From Mastigias papua (taxonomy: Eukaryota > Cnidaria > Scyphozoa > Rhizostomeae > Mastigiidae), in the NCBI GenBank assembly GCA_964019165.1, contig OZ025268.1, positions 6,975,517 to 7,039,516 on the forward strand: a DNA stretch of 64,000 nucleotides. The letters are read 5' to 3'. Shown one piece after another: positions 50,401 through 62,100 of this stretch. A program made the position numbers and the translations under genes. The first letter of the stretch is position 1. Each line of letters opens with the position of its first letter. The notes under the pieces were generated by a model. It did no database searches. It was not told the origin of the DNA and was given only the letters and a program-made list of their open reading frames with translations.

Positions 50401-53400
50401 CTCCAATTACTGCATCCTCCGTTTTCTTTTGGCAGAAAGTGAACTGAAGCACGTGTTGCGACAAGTGACTCTGATTGGTTGCAGCATTCTAATTTTGTCT
50501 CGAGTCCCCGCACACAGCAAAATCTTGGTCTTTTGTCGTCAGCGACCAAGACAAATATCAAACAAGTTTGATATCAAAGATCGTCGTCAGTGACAAAAAT
50601 CTTTGGTCTGTGTTTCCCGCACACAACAGGTTTTCGTCGCCAGCGAAAATATCTGCTGTGTACGCTAGGCTTAAAGCAATGGCTGAAGCAGTGAATCTGT
50701 GGATGAAGCAATTCTTGAGAAAAAATGGTAGTTTTCTGGCCAGAGCGCCAATACTTATAAGACTTGGAGTCATGGAACTGGGAAGACACAAGCATTAGAG
50801 AGCAGGAATTTCAAGGAACATCAGGGAACCCTAAGCGAATTGCTAAGGAAGGTGACTATTCAAGTCTACAATATAAAGGATGCCAATGTAGAGCTAGCAG
50901 AAAAGCGATAGGCCTATCCAGTCTACTTTGAGCTGAGCAAATACACTGTCTAGTCACTTGGATACTTGAAAGCAAAAGATTCTATGTATCCTGACTAGTT
51001 GCTTATCCAACCAGTTAGTTACTAAATCCCAGCTACCAAGTAGTTTTCTGTTCTATTATTTGTTTACTTCTCTCTCTAGAAAAAGATGATGAATTTTTAT
51101 GAAAGTACATCAGATTTTATGACGAAAAGCTATTCAAAATGGACAGAGCGTGATCCTCAGACAATACAAGACGCTGTTGGCGGATTTATAAAAGGAGTTG
51201 GAAACATGATGGATGCTTCTGTGTTAACCAGGTCAAATAATAATTTAAAGAGAACTGATGTACGTACCGTTTGCTATTTGTCCACATTCATGTGATGACT
51301 TGTTATGTACTTTTTATCCAGATATCAAAGCTTACACTGTAAATCCTTGATCAGTCCCCTAGGGGGCTTATTTAATTTGATACTTTTTAGAAGGGGGATT
51401 ATTCGAGGGGAGGGCTTATTCGAGGGAGGCTTATAAACCTATTTGACACACACTGCATAAAATCTCATTGTCAAAACTCTTTTTCTTCAAAATATTAAAA
51501 GTACAGTCTTAACTTAACCATCAGTCTATCAAGGTCTTCATCACCCCCTGTGCTGGGGGCAAATTCGAGGGGGACTTACTGACGAATTGAAGATCTAGCA
51601 TGGGAGCCTAGTAGAGCGTCCTTTTTCAAGAGGTGGCAAATTAGAGACTTTATGGTACCACAACTTTTCAAGAACAAATGCATACAGAACAAGAACACGA
51701 AATATGTAACATTTGAAGAGTGGTATACCACTCCGTACATGGAAAAAATATATCCTTCGAAGTGAAAAGAGGAAGGAGTATTTGAAGCTCTCACTGAAGA
51801 GCCGTCTGTAATTTGTCCTTGGCAACTATACGGTGGCTAGAACGGCTGAAAGGCAAGCTAGAGCAATGTTGTGCACAGATCTGCAACTCATTTAATAAAG
51901 TTTATATTAGACCCGGGGATAGTAGACTTGGATTACACGGCTTTCTATCAGAAAGTCTTTTTTGCTCCAGTACTTAAACTTTCTTAGCTTCTCATTATAT
52001 CAGCGCTTAAACTTTATTAAGACTTTCATGGCTAGAATACTCGAGTTTGTAAATCAGTGTTGCAAAGTTAGACAGGCACTACACAAGTATATCATCGGAA
52101 TTCATAGGTCAGTACGGAGAATCTATAAAAATTAACCAAATACGATGATAACTGGAATCTCAAATGTGTTAACTCTTTGAAAGTGAAATCAACGATACGA
52201 ACGATTAAGTTTGAATTGCGTCTGGATAACTCCTCCGACATTCTCTATAAGTATAATCATATCTCAGTATATCACTGTATGCAAAACAACAGCAACCACG
52301 GTTCCTGCCCAATGCCGTGTACAAACATAGCAACAACAACAACAACAACAATAATAATAATAATAATAATAATAATAATTTGTCCTGGGTATGACATAAA
52401 ACTGCATCCGGTTGTGGAGTTCCGACGTGGGATAATGAGGTTACCCTTAGCCACAACTACCTCCAGGTCACCCTTGAGCAAGGTGTAGTACCTGTTAGCT
52501 CTCCCCGAGACCTTGAAATACCGGGTTGGCGTCCGGCGGGGGTTAGTCTGTTTCATGGGTGGGAGGGGCTCGTTAGCCTTGGTTGGTAATCCTCCTAGAG
52601 ATGGTGTCTCAATAAAAATACTGGTGGTGGTGACACCTTATCAACACTACCCTCAATTTGAGTGTTATGGAAAATATTACTAATAGAAACAACGACGTGA
52701 ATGGTGCTGGAAGTATTAGTGCTGAAAGTGCCACGTCCGGCAGGTGTCCCATGGGTGAGCAGCGTGGGCCCGGTCGTCATCCAGCTAGTGCTAGAACAGG
52801 TTGGAGTAAAGAAATGAACATAGCTGTTATGGAGTGCTATTACTTAAGCAATCCTGTTGATGACAATGGTAAACCTGTTAGGGGTTACAGACGAAGGATG
52901 CATAGTTTCTGGAAAGAACGTCAAAGCTTTAATATTACTGAACAGAGATTGTGTGACCAGGCTCGACTGATACTTAAAAATAATTGGTTGACAGCACTAC
53001 AGCTCGCTGAAATTAAGGATAGAGTATGGAATGTAAATGTTGTTGAAGGGACTGACAATTATGCAGGTGATGTGGGAGAGGAAGTAGTGGAAGTGAATAA
53101 CACTGTGAAGGACGATGCCTGTTTGATTTCTGCAAATATAGAAGAGCTGAATAATGAGGATAGAGAGATTATTGAGGAACTAAATAGCATTATTAAAAAT
53201 GATCTTCACATTGAGTTACAAGGGTTTAAGAAGGTTGACAGAACATTACTCAGGGAGCATGTAAAGAGTATTAATGGAGTTTTGAAAAATGTTGCTACGG
53301 AAAGTGTAACTGGAACAAATGATTTACTAAAGGCTTGTGCTATCTTGATTGGAAGAAAAGTAGGTCTCAAACCTGTGTGTAGAAGAGCTAATGGCAAGAA

Positions 53401-56109
53401 AGAGCCATGGTGGAAAAGAAGAATAAATCAATCAATCAAGGAGCTACGAAAACATGTGAATATATTAGAAAGAAAGAGAAAGGGCGCTCTTAAGAGAACA
53501 GAAAAGTACAAGTTACTTGAGGATAAATATAAGGTCAAGAAAAAAGGATTGGGTGTGGTATTGGAGGAGCTCAAACAGAGATTACAAGCTAAGTCTATGA
53601 AAATCAAAAGATATGATCAGAGAATTGAGCAATACAGAATTAACAGATTATTCCAGCAAGATCAAAAACAGGTCTACCAACAGTTGAACGGAAAGGTAAA
53701 TAGTGGTGAAAAACCTGATGCTGATGAAAGTAGACGATTTTGGAGTAGCATATGGGGTAGGAAAGTACATCACAAGAGGGAAGCTGCATGGCTGAGAGAT
53801 TTGAGAGCGAATAAAAATGATGAGAAACAGAATGATATTAAAATCACGATTGATATGGTGACTAAACAATTAAAAAAGATTCCGAACTGGAAATGTCCAG
53901 GACCTGATGGGGTTCAAGGGTATTGGTTGAAGAATTTCACGGAGTTGCATAAAAGAATGGCTGATCAATTCAACGGCTTACTTAACAATGGAGTTGAGAT
54001 TCCAAAATGGATGACAACTGGAAAGACAGTTCTATGCCTAAAAGACCCAAGCAAAGGGAGTGCGGTCGACAATTATCGACCAATAACTTGCTTGCCTTTG
54101 ATGTGGAAGCTGATGACAGGGATTCTATCAAATGTTTTATATGACTTTCTGGAAGGTACTGGTAAGTTGCCAAATGAACAGAAAGGATGCAGGAGGAAAA
54201 GTAGAGGGACAAAGGACCAACTTCTAATAGATAGAACAGTGTTGAATGACTGTAGAAAGAGACATACCAACCTAGGAATGGCGTGGATAGACTATAAGAA
54301 AGCCTATGATATGGTCCCCCATTCCTGGATTCAAGAAAGTTTAGAACTATCAGGTGTGGCGAAAAATGTAGTTGAGTTTATTGCAAGGTCAATGAAAACC
54401 TGGAATGTGGAACTGATGTCCTGTGGGGAATTCTTGGCAAAGGTTAATATCAGGAGGGGGATTTTCCAGGGTGACAGCCTCTCTCCTCTTTTATTTGTGA
54501 TCTGTATGTTCCCCCTTACAGACATATTGAGGCAAGTCCAGTCAGGGTATACTCTGAAATGTGGCGAAAGGCTAAACCATCTTTTGTTCATGGATGACCT
54601 TAAGATTTATGGGAAGAATGAGCGTGAAATAAATGCATTGACCTCTACTGTAGAAATTTTTTCAACTGATATAAGAATGGAGTTTGGTATCTGATGGGAT
54701 AGAGTTGCCTAGTGGGGAAAAAATTAAGGAGATTGAAGAAACTGGATATAAATACCTAGGAATCACAGAGTATGATAAAATTGAGGAAAGTACAATGAAA
54801 GAAAATTTCAGAACAGAGTACATTCGGAGAACTAAAGTTATCATGAAAAGTAGGCTTCATGGAAGGAATAAGATAAAAGCACTGAATACATGGGCAGTAT
54901 CTTTATTGAGGTATGGTGCAGGTATCATCAAATGGACTGTAGGTGAGCTTGATGCGATGGACCGGAAGACCCGGAAAATTATGACCATAAATAAGGAGTT
55001 TCACCCCAAAAGTGATGTTGATCGGTTATACATTTCGCGAAGCAAAGGTGGTAGGGGGCTGATAGGTTGTAAGAATTGTGTTATTACAGAAGAGAATAGT
55101 CTTGGTTGGTACGTGGTGAATCATATCGAGCCACTCATTGTTGCAGTTAAGGAAAGTAACACTTTACCAGGTTGCAGAAATGCAATAAAACCAACAGAAT
55201 TTAAAAAGTTGAAACAGCAAGAACGTATTAACAACTGGAAGGACAAGACAATGCACGGACAATACCTTAGAGAAATGAACGACAAAGATAACAATAATAC
55301 CTGGAGGTGGTTACAGAAAAGTGATCTGAAAGGCTGCACTGAAGCATTGATTTGTAGTGCACAGGAACAAGCGCTTCGTACAAATTACACAAAGTGTAGG
55401 ATAGATAAAACTATTGACTCGCCATTGTGCAGAATGTGTGGTATCAAAAATGAGACAGTTTATCATATTGTGAGCGAATGTAGTAAGTTAGCCCAGAGAG
55501 AATACAAGCGAAGGCATGATAACGTTGCAAGGTATATACACTGGCGCCTATGTGGAAAATTCGGCCATGACAGAGCCAAGAATTGGTACGAACACAATCC
55601 GGAGGGAGTAAGCGAGAGTGCTAATTGTAAGATATTGTGGGATGTTGTGATCCAGTGTGACAAGGAGATTGAGGCTCGCCGACCTGACATTGTTGTATTG
55701 GACAAGACAAGTAAGGAGGTTAAAGTTATTGACATTGCCATACCCGGTGATGTCAGAGTATGTGAGAAAGAGCTGGAAAAGATCAATAAATACAAATTGC
55801 TAAAGGATGAGATTGCACGATTATGGAATGTTCGGAAAGTGACTGTAATCCCAATTGTCGTTGGAGCACTCGGGGCTATAACAACTCGATTTGAGAAATT
55901 TGTCATGGAAGCAGGAATAGAACTTCGTGTCGAACATGTGCAGAAAACAGCTTTGTTAGGGACAGCTAGGATTTTACGATTGGTACTTGGTTCCTAAGTA
56001 CCCTGGTTCAAGGCCTGTGAGTTCTTTGGCAACTGGTTGGTGCCCGCATTCACAGTGAGATTTCCAAAGCACTTAAAGACCCAATGCTTTGAGCTGAGAA
56101 CTATTAAAC

Positions 56110-56141
<32 letters not shown>

Positions 56142-59100
56142 GCATTAGATATTACAAAATATATATGAACATACAGACATTCTCTTGTGCAAACTTGTGA
56201 CGCCTTAGTATTTCTGTTTCATTACAGTACCTTCAATTCGTTCACAAGTCATTGAATATACTTGATAGCTCAAGTTCACTGCTATTTCAATCGATTGCTC
56301 CTAATGAAATTGCACGACGCGTTGTTAGTAAAGCCATGACAGTCGAAGTTAAAAAACTCGAGGGAATAAGATTTGATAATATGCTGGTAGACACAGTCGG
56401 AGGCGGGAAGGTACGAAGTCCATCACGGAGGAGCCTCACAGCTGCTAATAAATCAATAGTTGACTTCAAGGTATTATTATTTTGCCTTTTAACTCTGCCA
56501 ATCTCTCCAACAACATGTATTATGATATGCTATTAAATGTAATGCTCTCATTGCTTTTGCATGAAGTAAATTAAACCGTAAAATTGAGGTTGCCATTTGT
56601 AATATTGTAAATAGTCACATGATTTTATAGTTTGATTCATTGTTGTGGTAGTTGCAGTTAGTATAGAGACATGAGTGAGAGTTGAGCTCTGTTCAGTTGA
56701 AAGCGGCCATTACCTTATCGAATATCTGATTAACTAATGAAGATTTAACACCATTCATGCTCGTAAATGTATACTTCTTACAGCTAGTCTCTTTGAAACG
56801 CAATCCATTCACATGGGACAGGCAAAGCATTGGCAAGATGCTGACTCCTACGATAACAAATGTTAAACTTCTGTCCGATCAAAAGGAAATAAATGTGAAA
56901 AATATGCCCCCTGGCGACGAATTACGAGTGGAAATTCCCACACCGAAGACATCTCTTGTAAGTACAAATTATCAGGATATACATCAGAGATATTTTTCTT
57001 ATTTTTCTTTTATATTTTTCTTGACCTTGTTGAAGGTTAACTTTGATATGTACATATCTTTTTATCTAGAAGTTTCATGCAATTAGTTTTTAGATTTTTA
57101 CAGGAGAGTATGTAAATCTGTTTCATACAAACTGTACACTTCACCCTGTAAAAAGAATTCAAAATAAAATAAAATAAAATAAAATACATAAATCAGTTGC
57201 ATTTTTGCTCAATGTTAATGATCATTTTATGCTATTGATTGATTGCATGTTTCACTAGTGTGGTTAAAGCAGAAATGCAACTAGTTGCATTATAGGGAAT
57301 AACAGCTGTTTTATACCACGAGCCGAGCTGTGCCTTGCCGTGCCATACCAAGTGATTTCTGGTTGGTTCTATACGGCAAGACCTTGTAAGACCAATTTTC
57401 CACTTGGTTTGGCTAAGTCGTACCATTCACCTAGAACTACTTGCCCAGTACAGCAGAACTGAACAGCAGGAGTGATTTCTAAAATTCTTAACAAGGAGAA
57501 CTCTCCGGATGCAATGTAACAAAAGGCTTGGCATGTTTAGAACCATGCCCATGTTTTTTCAAAGGTACAGATATGATAGTTAAGCTTAATGAAACTAAAC
57601 ACCAAAATCAGCAATTTTACGACAATGATGGAAATATTAACAATTATCCAATTATCCACACTTCTTCTATTGAAGCTTTCAGAGTCAAAGTATTCAATCA
57701 TAAGGTGTAGAAGAAAACAGGACGGTGACTAATTTGTTTAAGTTGAAGGAAGGTGTAGTATTGACGTATGTAGTCCACAGGGATCTAAGGTAGTAGTTAG
57801 CATAAACAAGGTTGCAAACACGTTGAATGTACATCCACATTTCAGATTTCGTTCAAAGAGAGTGTTTTCATCACTACTATCACAACTCACAGAGTTTATA
57901 GAAGGGAATAACATAGGAGTAGATTCTCACTACTTGCAGGAGATTTAAACAAAAGCACTCTCCTATTTTGATGCAACCAGATTCCTCTTATTCTAGTGAA
58001 CTCTCAGACTTCTCCTTATACAAAAAACTTGGCTACACGATCTCTGCATCAGTGGTGTCCAATCGCTTTTCACCATGCGCAGCAGTGTCATTACAGCTTT
58101 GATTAGGAACCATTTAGTCAAAATAATATCTGAAAAAGGACCGCAGACCTCCTCATTTGTGACCAATTGCCCTGCTAAGGAAACAAATTGTTCCCCATGT
58201 TGGGAGCAAGCACTCAAAACGACAGATCCTAAATCAAATGCTCACTAGAATCAAAACCGAAAATCACCTCAATGGCTGAATTGCTGAAGGATGCACAATT
58301 AGAAAATAAGTAACCCATGATTTGGCAAGAAGCAAAAGAAGAAGCTTGCAATATCACTCTTTGTTTCTTATTTACTTAAATTACAGTTTATTCAGCAGTC
58401 AGTAGTAGGTAATAATGCGAAAGTACATATTACCACTTATGATCATTCGTCAATGGTAAGTGATGCATGAATTCATCGATTCTTGAATATCAAGACGATA
58501 AAATGCAGCTCCAAGATCACTTAAGGGACCATACATTTACTATGTCATCAACAGTTGAGCCATTTTGTACCCTTCCCTCCCCCTAATCGAGCAACGTCGT
58601 CTCAGCAATCTCCTCCCAAATTCCAGCAAAGGACAACGTCGAATTTTGATAACCCCCTCCCCCATTTTACTCAAATAATGTACGTAAAGCCGCTACTGTT
58701 GACGCTTTCTCTTAGATAAAATTTGGGGCTTTTCTAAACAAGATTAGTAATTTTAATGCAATTGTATGTTCCTTTTGCCAATCACTCATCCTAGAACAGC
58801 AGAACTAATAAACATTAAAGGCAACCTCTAGATGGCATATTCTAGAGAATATAATGGCTTTGCACAAATTTTGAGTATCTTTGTGACAACGTGGGCAAAA
58901 GGAATCCACCCCTTCCCCATCTAAGTATACGTCGTAAAACATTGAATATTGACAATACCCCCTCCCCCTACAGGACGACGTCATATATGTATGGCTCCAA
59001 AGTCTGATACTAAATGATGTCACCTTTCTTCACCTACTGCATCAAACCAATTTCTTTTCGATAGGCAAATTTTTCGACAGTGCTTAGAGGCGAGATAGTT

Positions 59101-62100
59101 TCAACGTTCTGCAATTATTTGCCTAACAAAGAAATATCAGCTATGGTTAAGACAAGGTGTGTTGGAAGTCCCTGCCACGTTTATGTTAGCTACCATGGAA
59201 AACCATCACCAAAAAATTACGCAGAGAACTATACAGTTGAAGATAGCAGCAAATCTCGGGGAGAAAAATTTAAATTATTCTCAAAGGCAAAAAGCACAAG
59301 GATGTGTATAGGTATCCAGAAAATTCAGAAGAACATGACTGGCAAATTCAATTCGACCTTTGCCAACAAGACAGTAAATGCCTACTTGGATCTATTCTTA
59401 ACTGGATGCTTCTATTGGAATACAGCGAAGGGAGCTTGGAGTTCTGATGGATGCAAGGTAACTTAGTTTTGTATACATTATTCTTAAAAAGTTTATGCTT
59501 GGAAAATGTATGTCACAAAACTTATACAGTAGCCCCCAGTATATAAGAAGCAACTTTTCAATTTCAGGTATGATAGGTTTTATAGAATGAGATATAAACT
59601 TAAAATCAGGGTAAAGTTTCTTATTAGCAAAACCATGTTTAATGTTGATCAAATATTTTGTACTGTGTAGACTGATTACTGTTGTGCAATGGCAAGGAGG
59701 GTTATACATTATTACTGTATTAATGATTTGCTATGTTTCTCAAAGAGTTAAAATATACAAAAGTTTTGAATATCATTCAAGCATTTTTCAGACTTTCGCC
59801 AGTTTCTTATAAAAAGTAAGACTTTTCATTCTTAAATATGCGTTTCTTAATTACGGGACACTACTGTACTAGTGTACAAATACAGTAGCATGCCCCTTTG
59901 AGGAAAGCAGTACGACCGCATAATGGTGTCTCTTTTTTGAGGTTTAGCTTACGTTGTGCCTACTACAATACTTCCTTGATTACCTGGTCATGGTGGCCCT
60001 GAATGGAAAGTTTGCTTATTGCACGTCCAAGTTTTTGTTTATATTATATTTTAACGTATAGGAAGTAGACCAATGCGCTGGCAAGATATCATGAGCGTGC
60101 ATCAAAGCTGCCAGTCTGGCTGCTGGGCACCGATTGTCAATAATTGGAACGGACAAGTGAAAATTTTCGGGTAATAAAAAATGAAAGTTTTTACGGTAAA
60201 GATATTTTCAAACATTTTCTTGGTAAGTTTGATGTATAGCCAGATGTTTTTGGCTATAGGTTTTGAAATAAAAATGGTACAAATGCGCAAAACCAGAAAT
60301 AAACAAAAACCAACGCGTAAAGTTTAACAATTGTAAAACCAAAGCATAAACAAATCATATAACCAAACAGATGATAACATCTTTCAGATCTCAGGACAAC
60401 CGGTTACGTCAGGATCAGTTAATCGATGAAAGGATGATTGAGGAGCGGATAATCCAGATTGTACTGTATTTTCTGTGGTTGTTCTATTAGAAGTATTGCA
60501 TTTGACAAAAATGATAGACACTTAAACTAAAGAAGTTGACACTAATTAACCTGTCTGGGACCATTTCACTCATTGCACCTACTCTAAATTACATTCTATT
60601 GCTTCTTCCAGATATCAGATGGTACTAGCGTAAAAAAGACAATCTGTCTTTGCAATCACCTTACTTGGTTTGGCGCCGGTATTTTGGTGAAGCCAAACGT
60701 TATTGATATTACAAAGGAATCTTTGAAACTACTAAATCTAAAAGATTATCCTGCGTTGCTTGCTACAGTTTGTGTCATTGGTGGAATATATCTATTAGCA
60801 ATGGTATGGGCCAGACGTAAGGACAAAACAGACGTTCTGTCGGTGAGTAGCTATTTCCAATTGTGCCCTCTTTTAAAAAGAACACATACGTTTTGCTGAG
60901 CCCTATATTCTTAACATTTGTTGATTTTGAGCGTAAGGTTGTAATTCAGTTATTTTAAATCCCAGCAATTTTTGAATGTTAGTATCCGTATATAACATAT
61001 TTTTATTGCAAAAAATGTTTAATTAACGCACACTCTCTGAAGAGGTTTTTTAATAAATTTGAAAATATTTGGCAGGAAATAGCCAATAACTTAGCTTTGC
61101 ATATTGTGACCTACTTAAAATAAAACAATGATGATTTATTTTATTATATATTATTTTTATAAGAGTTGCTGAGTTTGCATCAAAGAGTGATGACTCCCAG
61201 GCCGGATATGAAACTCGCACTTATTTCATTTTCTAAAAACCACAAATAAATAAAATAATTTCAGTCATCTTCAAGAGGGAGCTTTGCAATATTCTTAAAT
61301 TTTTCTTAAATTCTTAAATTTTGAATCTTGATTTTCTTATAGAATATATTCTTTTAAAAAGTGCGTAGTCTTATTATTACGTTCAGCAAGAATAGCGTGA
61401 ACTTGTCAGCATTTAAATAACAATACTCAAGACTACCATATTTTTAAACTGCTAACATGAAACTTACAATTCGCTACTAGGTATGAAACCAGTTGGAAGG
61501 CTTTAATTCTGCAACACATTACACCCTTTACTTGTTTCGTTTTCTGATGGACGAGAGTAACACTGTAACTACCTCGAGTTTTAAGGACAATAGTTTCTGC
61601 AACAATGAGGCATCCAAAATAGGGGAATCTCTCAGTTGTGTTGTAAAAGGTTTCAAGATAGTGTTCATTCAGAGCTGCAGTGTCAGTCACGTGGACCCAA
61701 TTAATTGGGAATAATAAGTAAATGGGCATCTTTTTCAGAATAAATTGACATAATGTCGTTTTCTTAAAAGCTCCAAGGCTCCAATTTTTAAGTGGTAAGG
61801 TGATGAAGTGGAAATAATATTTATAATCAATAACTAGAGAGGGTAGCTTTTTGAATAATTTTGGAAGATGTTGACTCTTTAACTTTACTCTTGAAGCTGC
61901 ACATTTCTGATCTTGATTTAAGCAAGTAATAACGTATTTTCCACACATTTTTTCAGGCATCACTGGTAATTGTTGACAACTGCTGCCAAACTCATAAGTA
62001 CCGATATGATATAACAATATGTACTGGAAATAGGCCACAGTCCGGAACAACGTCATCAGTCTGCATGATCCTGGGCGGTTCCCTTGGTTCAAGCGAACCG

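Larger units (their letters stand above)
49447..51079 (+). other. Copy B intron 7 with two MITEs
   Basis: Carries two short TIR elements with TAA duplications (49800-50051 and 50342-50671) and a strong hairpin between them (50111-50142). Other sequence is unremarkable. Confidence 0.7.
52380..56109 (+). mobile_element. Dong/R4-like non-LTR retrotransposon in a TAA repeat
   Basis: A 3.7-kb element with a GC-richer 5' UTR (52380-52666), one long ORF broken by a lesion near 54690, a short 3' UTR (55998-56109), and TAA repeats on both sides. The reverse transcriptase is followed by a Cys-His motif and a C-terminal restriction-like endonuclease, with no apurinic endonuclease, which places it in the R2/R4/Dong group. 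From what I recall of the group, Dong elements favour TAA repeats, matching the site. Confidence 0.85.
51260..56227 (+). other. Copy B intron 8 with a LINE
   Basis: A 5-kb intron mainly made of the Dong/R4-like LINE (52380-56109). Near 51350-51430 and 51555-51580 are TTATTCGAGGGAGG-type words that resemble a decayed relative of the TIR element at 20805-21873. Confidence 0.7.

Noticed and set aside
52160..52556. ORFs of poly-Ile, poly-Leu or poly-Thr around the TAA/CAA run
   Set aside because: They are translations of the microsatellite and LINE 5' UTR.
55463..55906. 147-codon minus-strand ORF
   Set aside because: Antisense shadow of the LINE endonuclease region.
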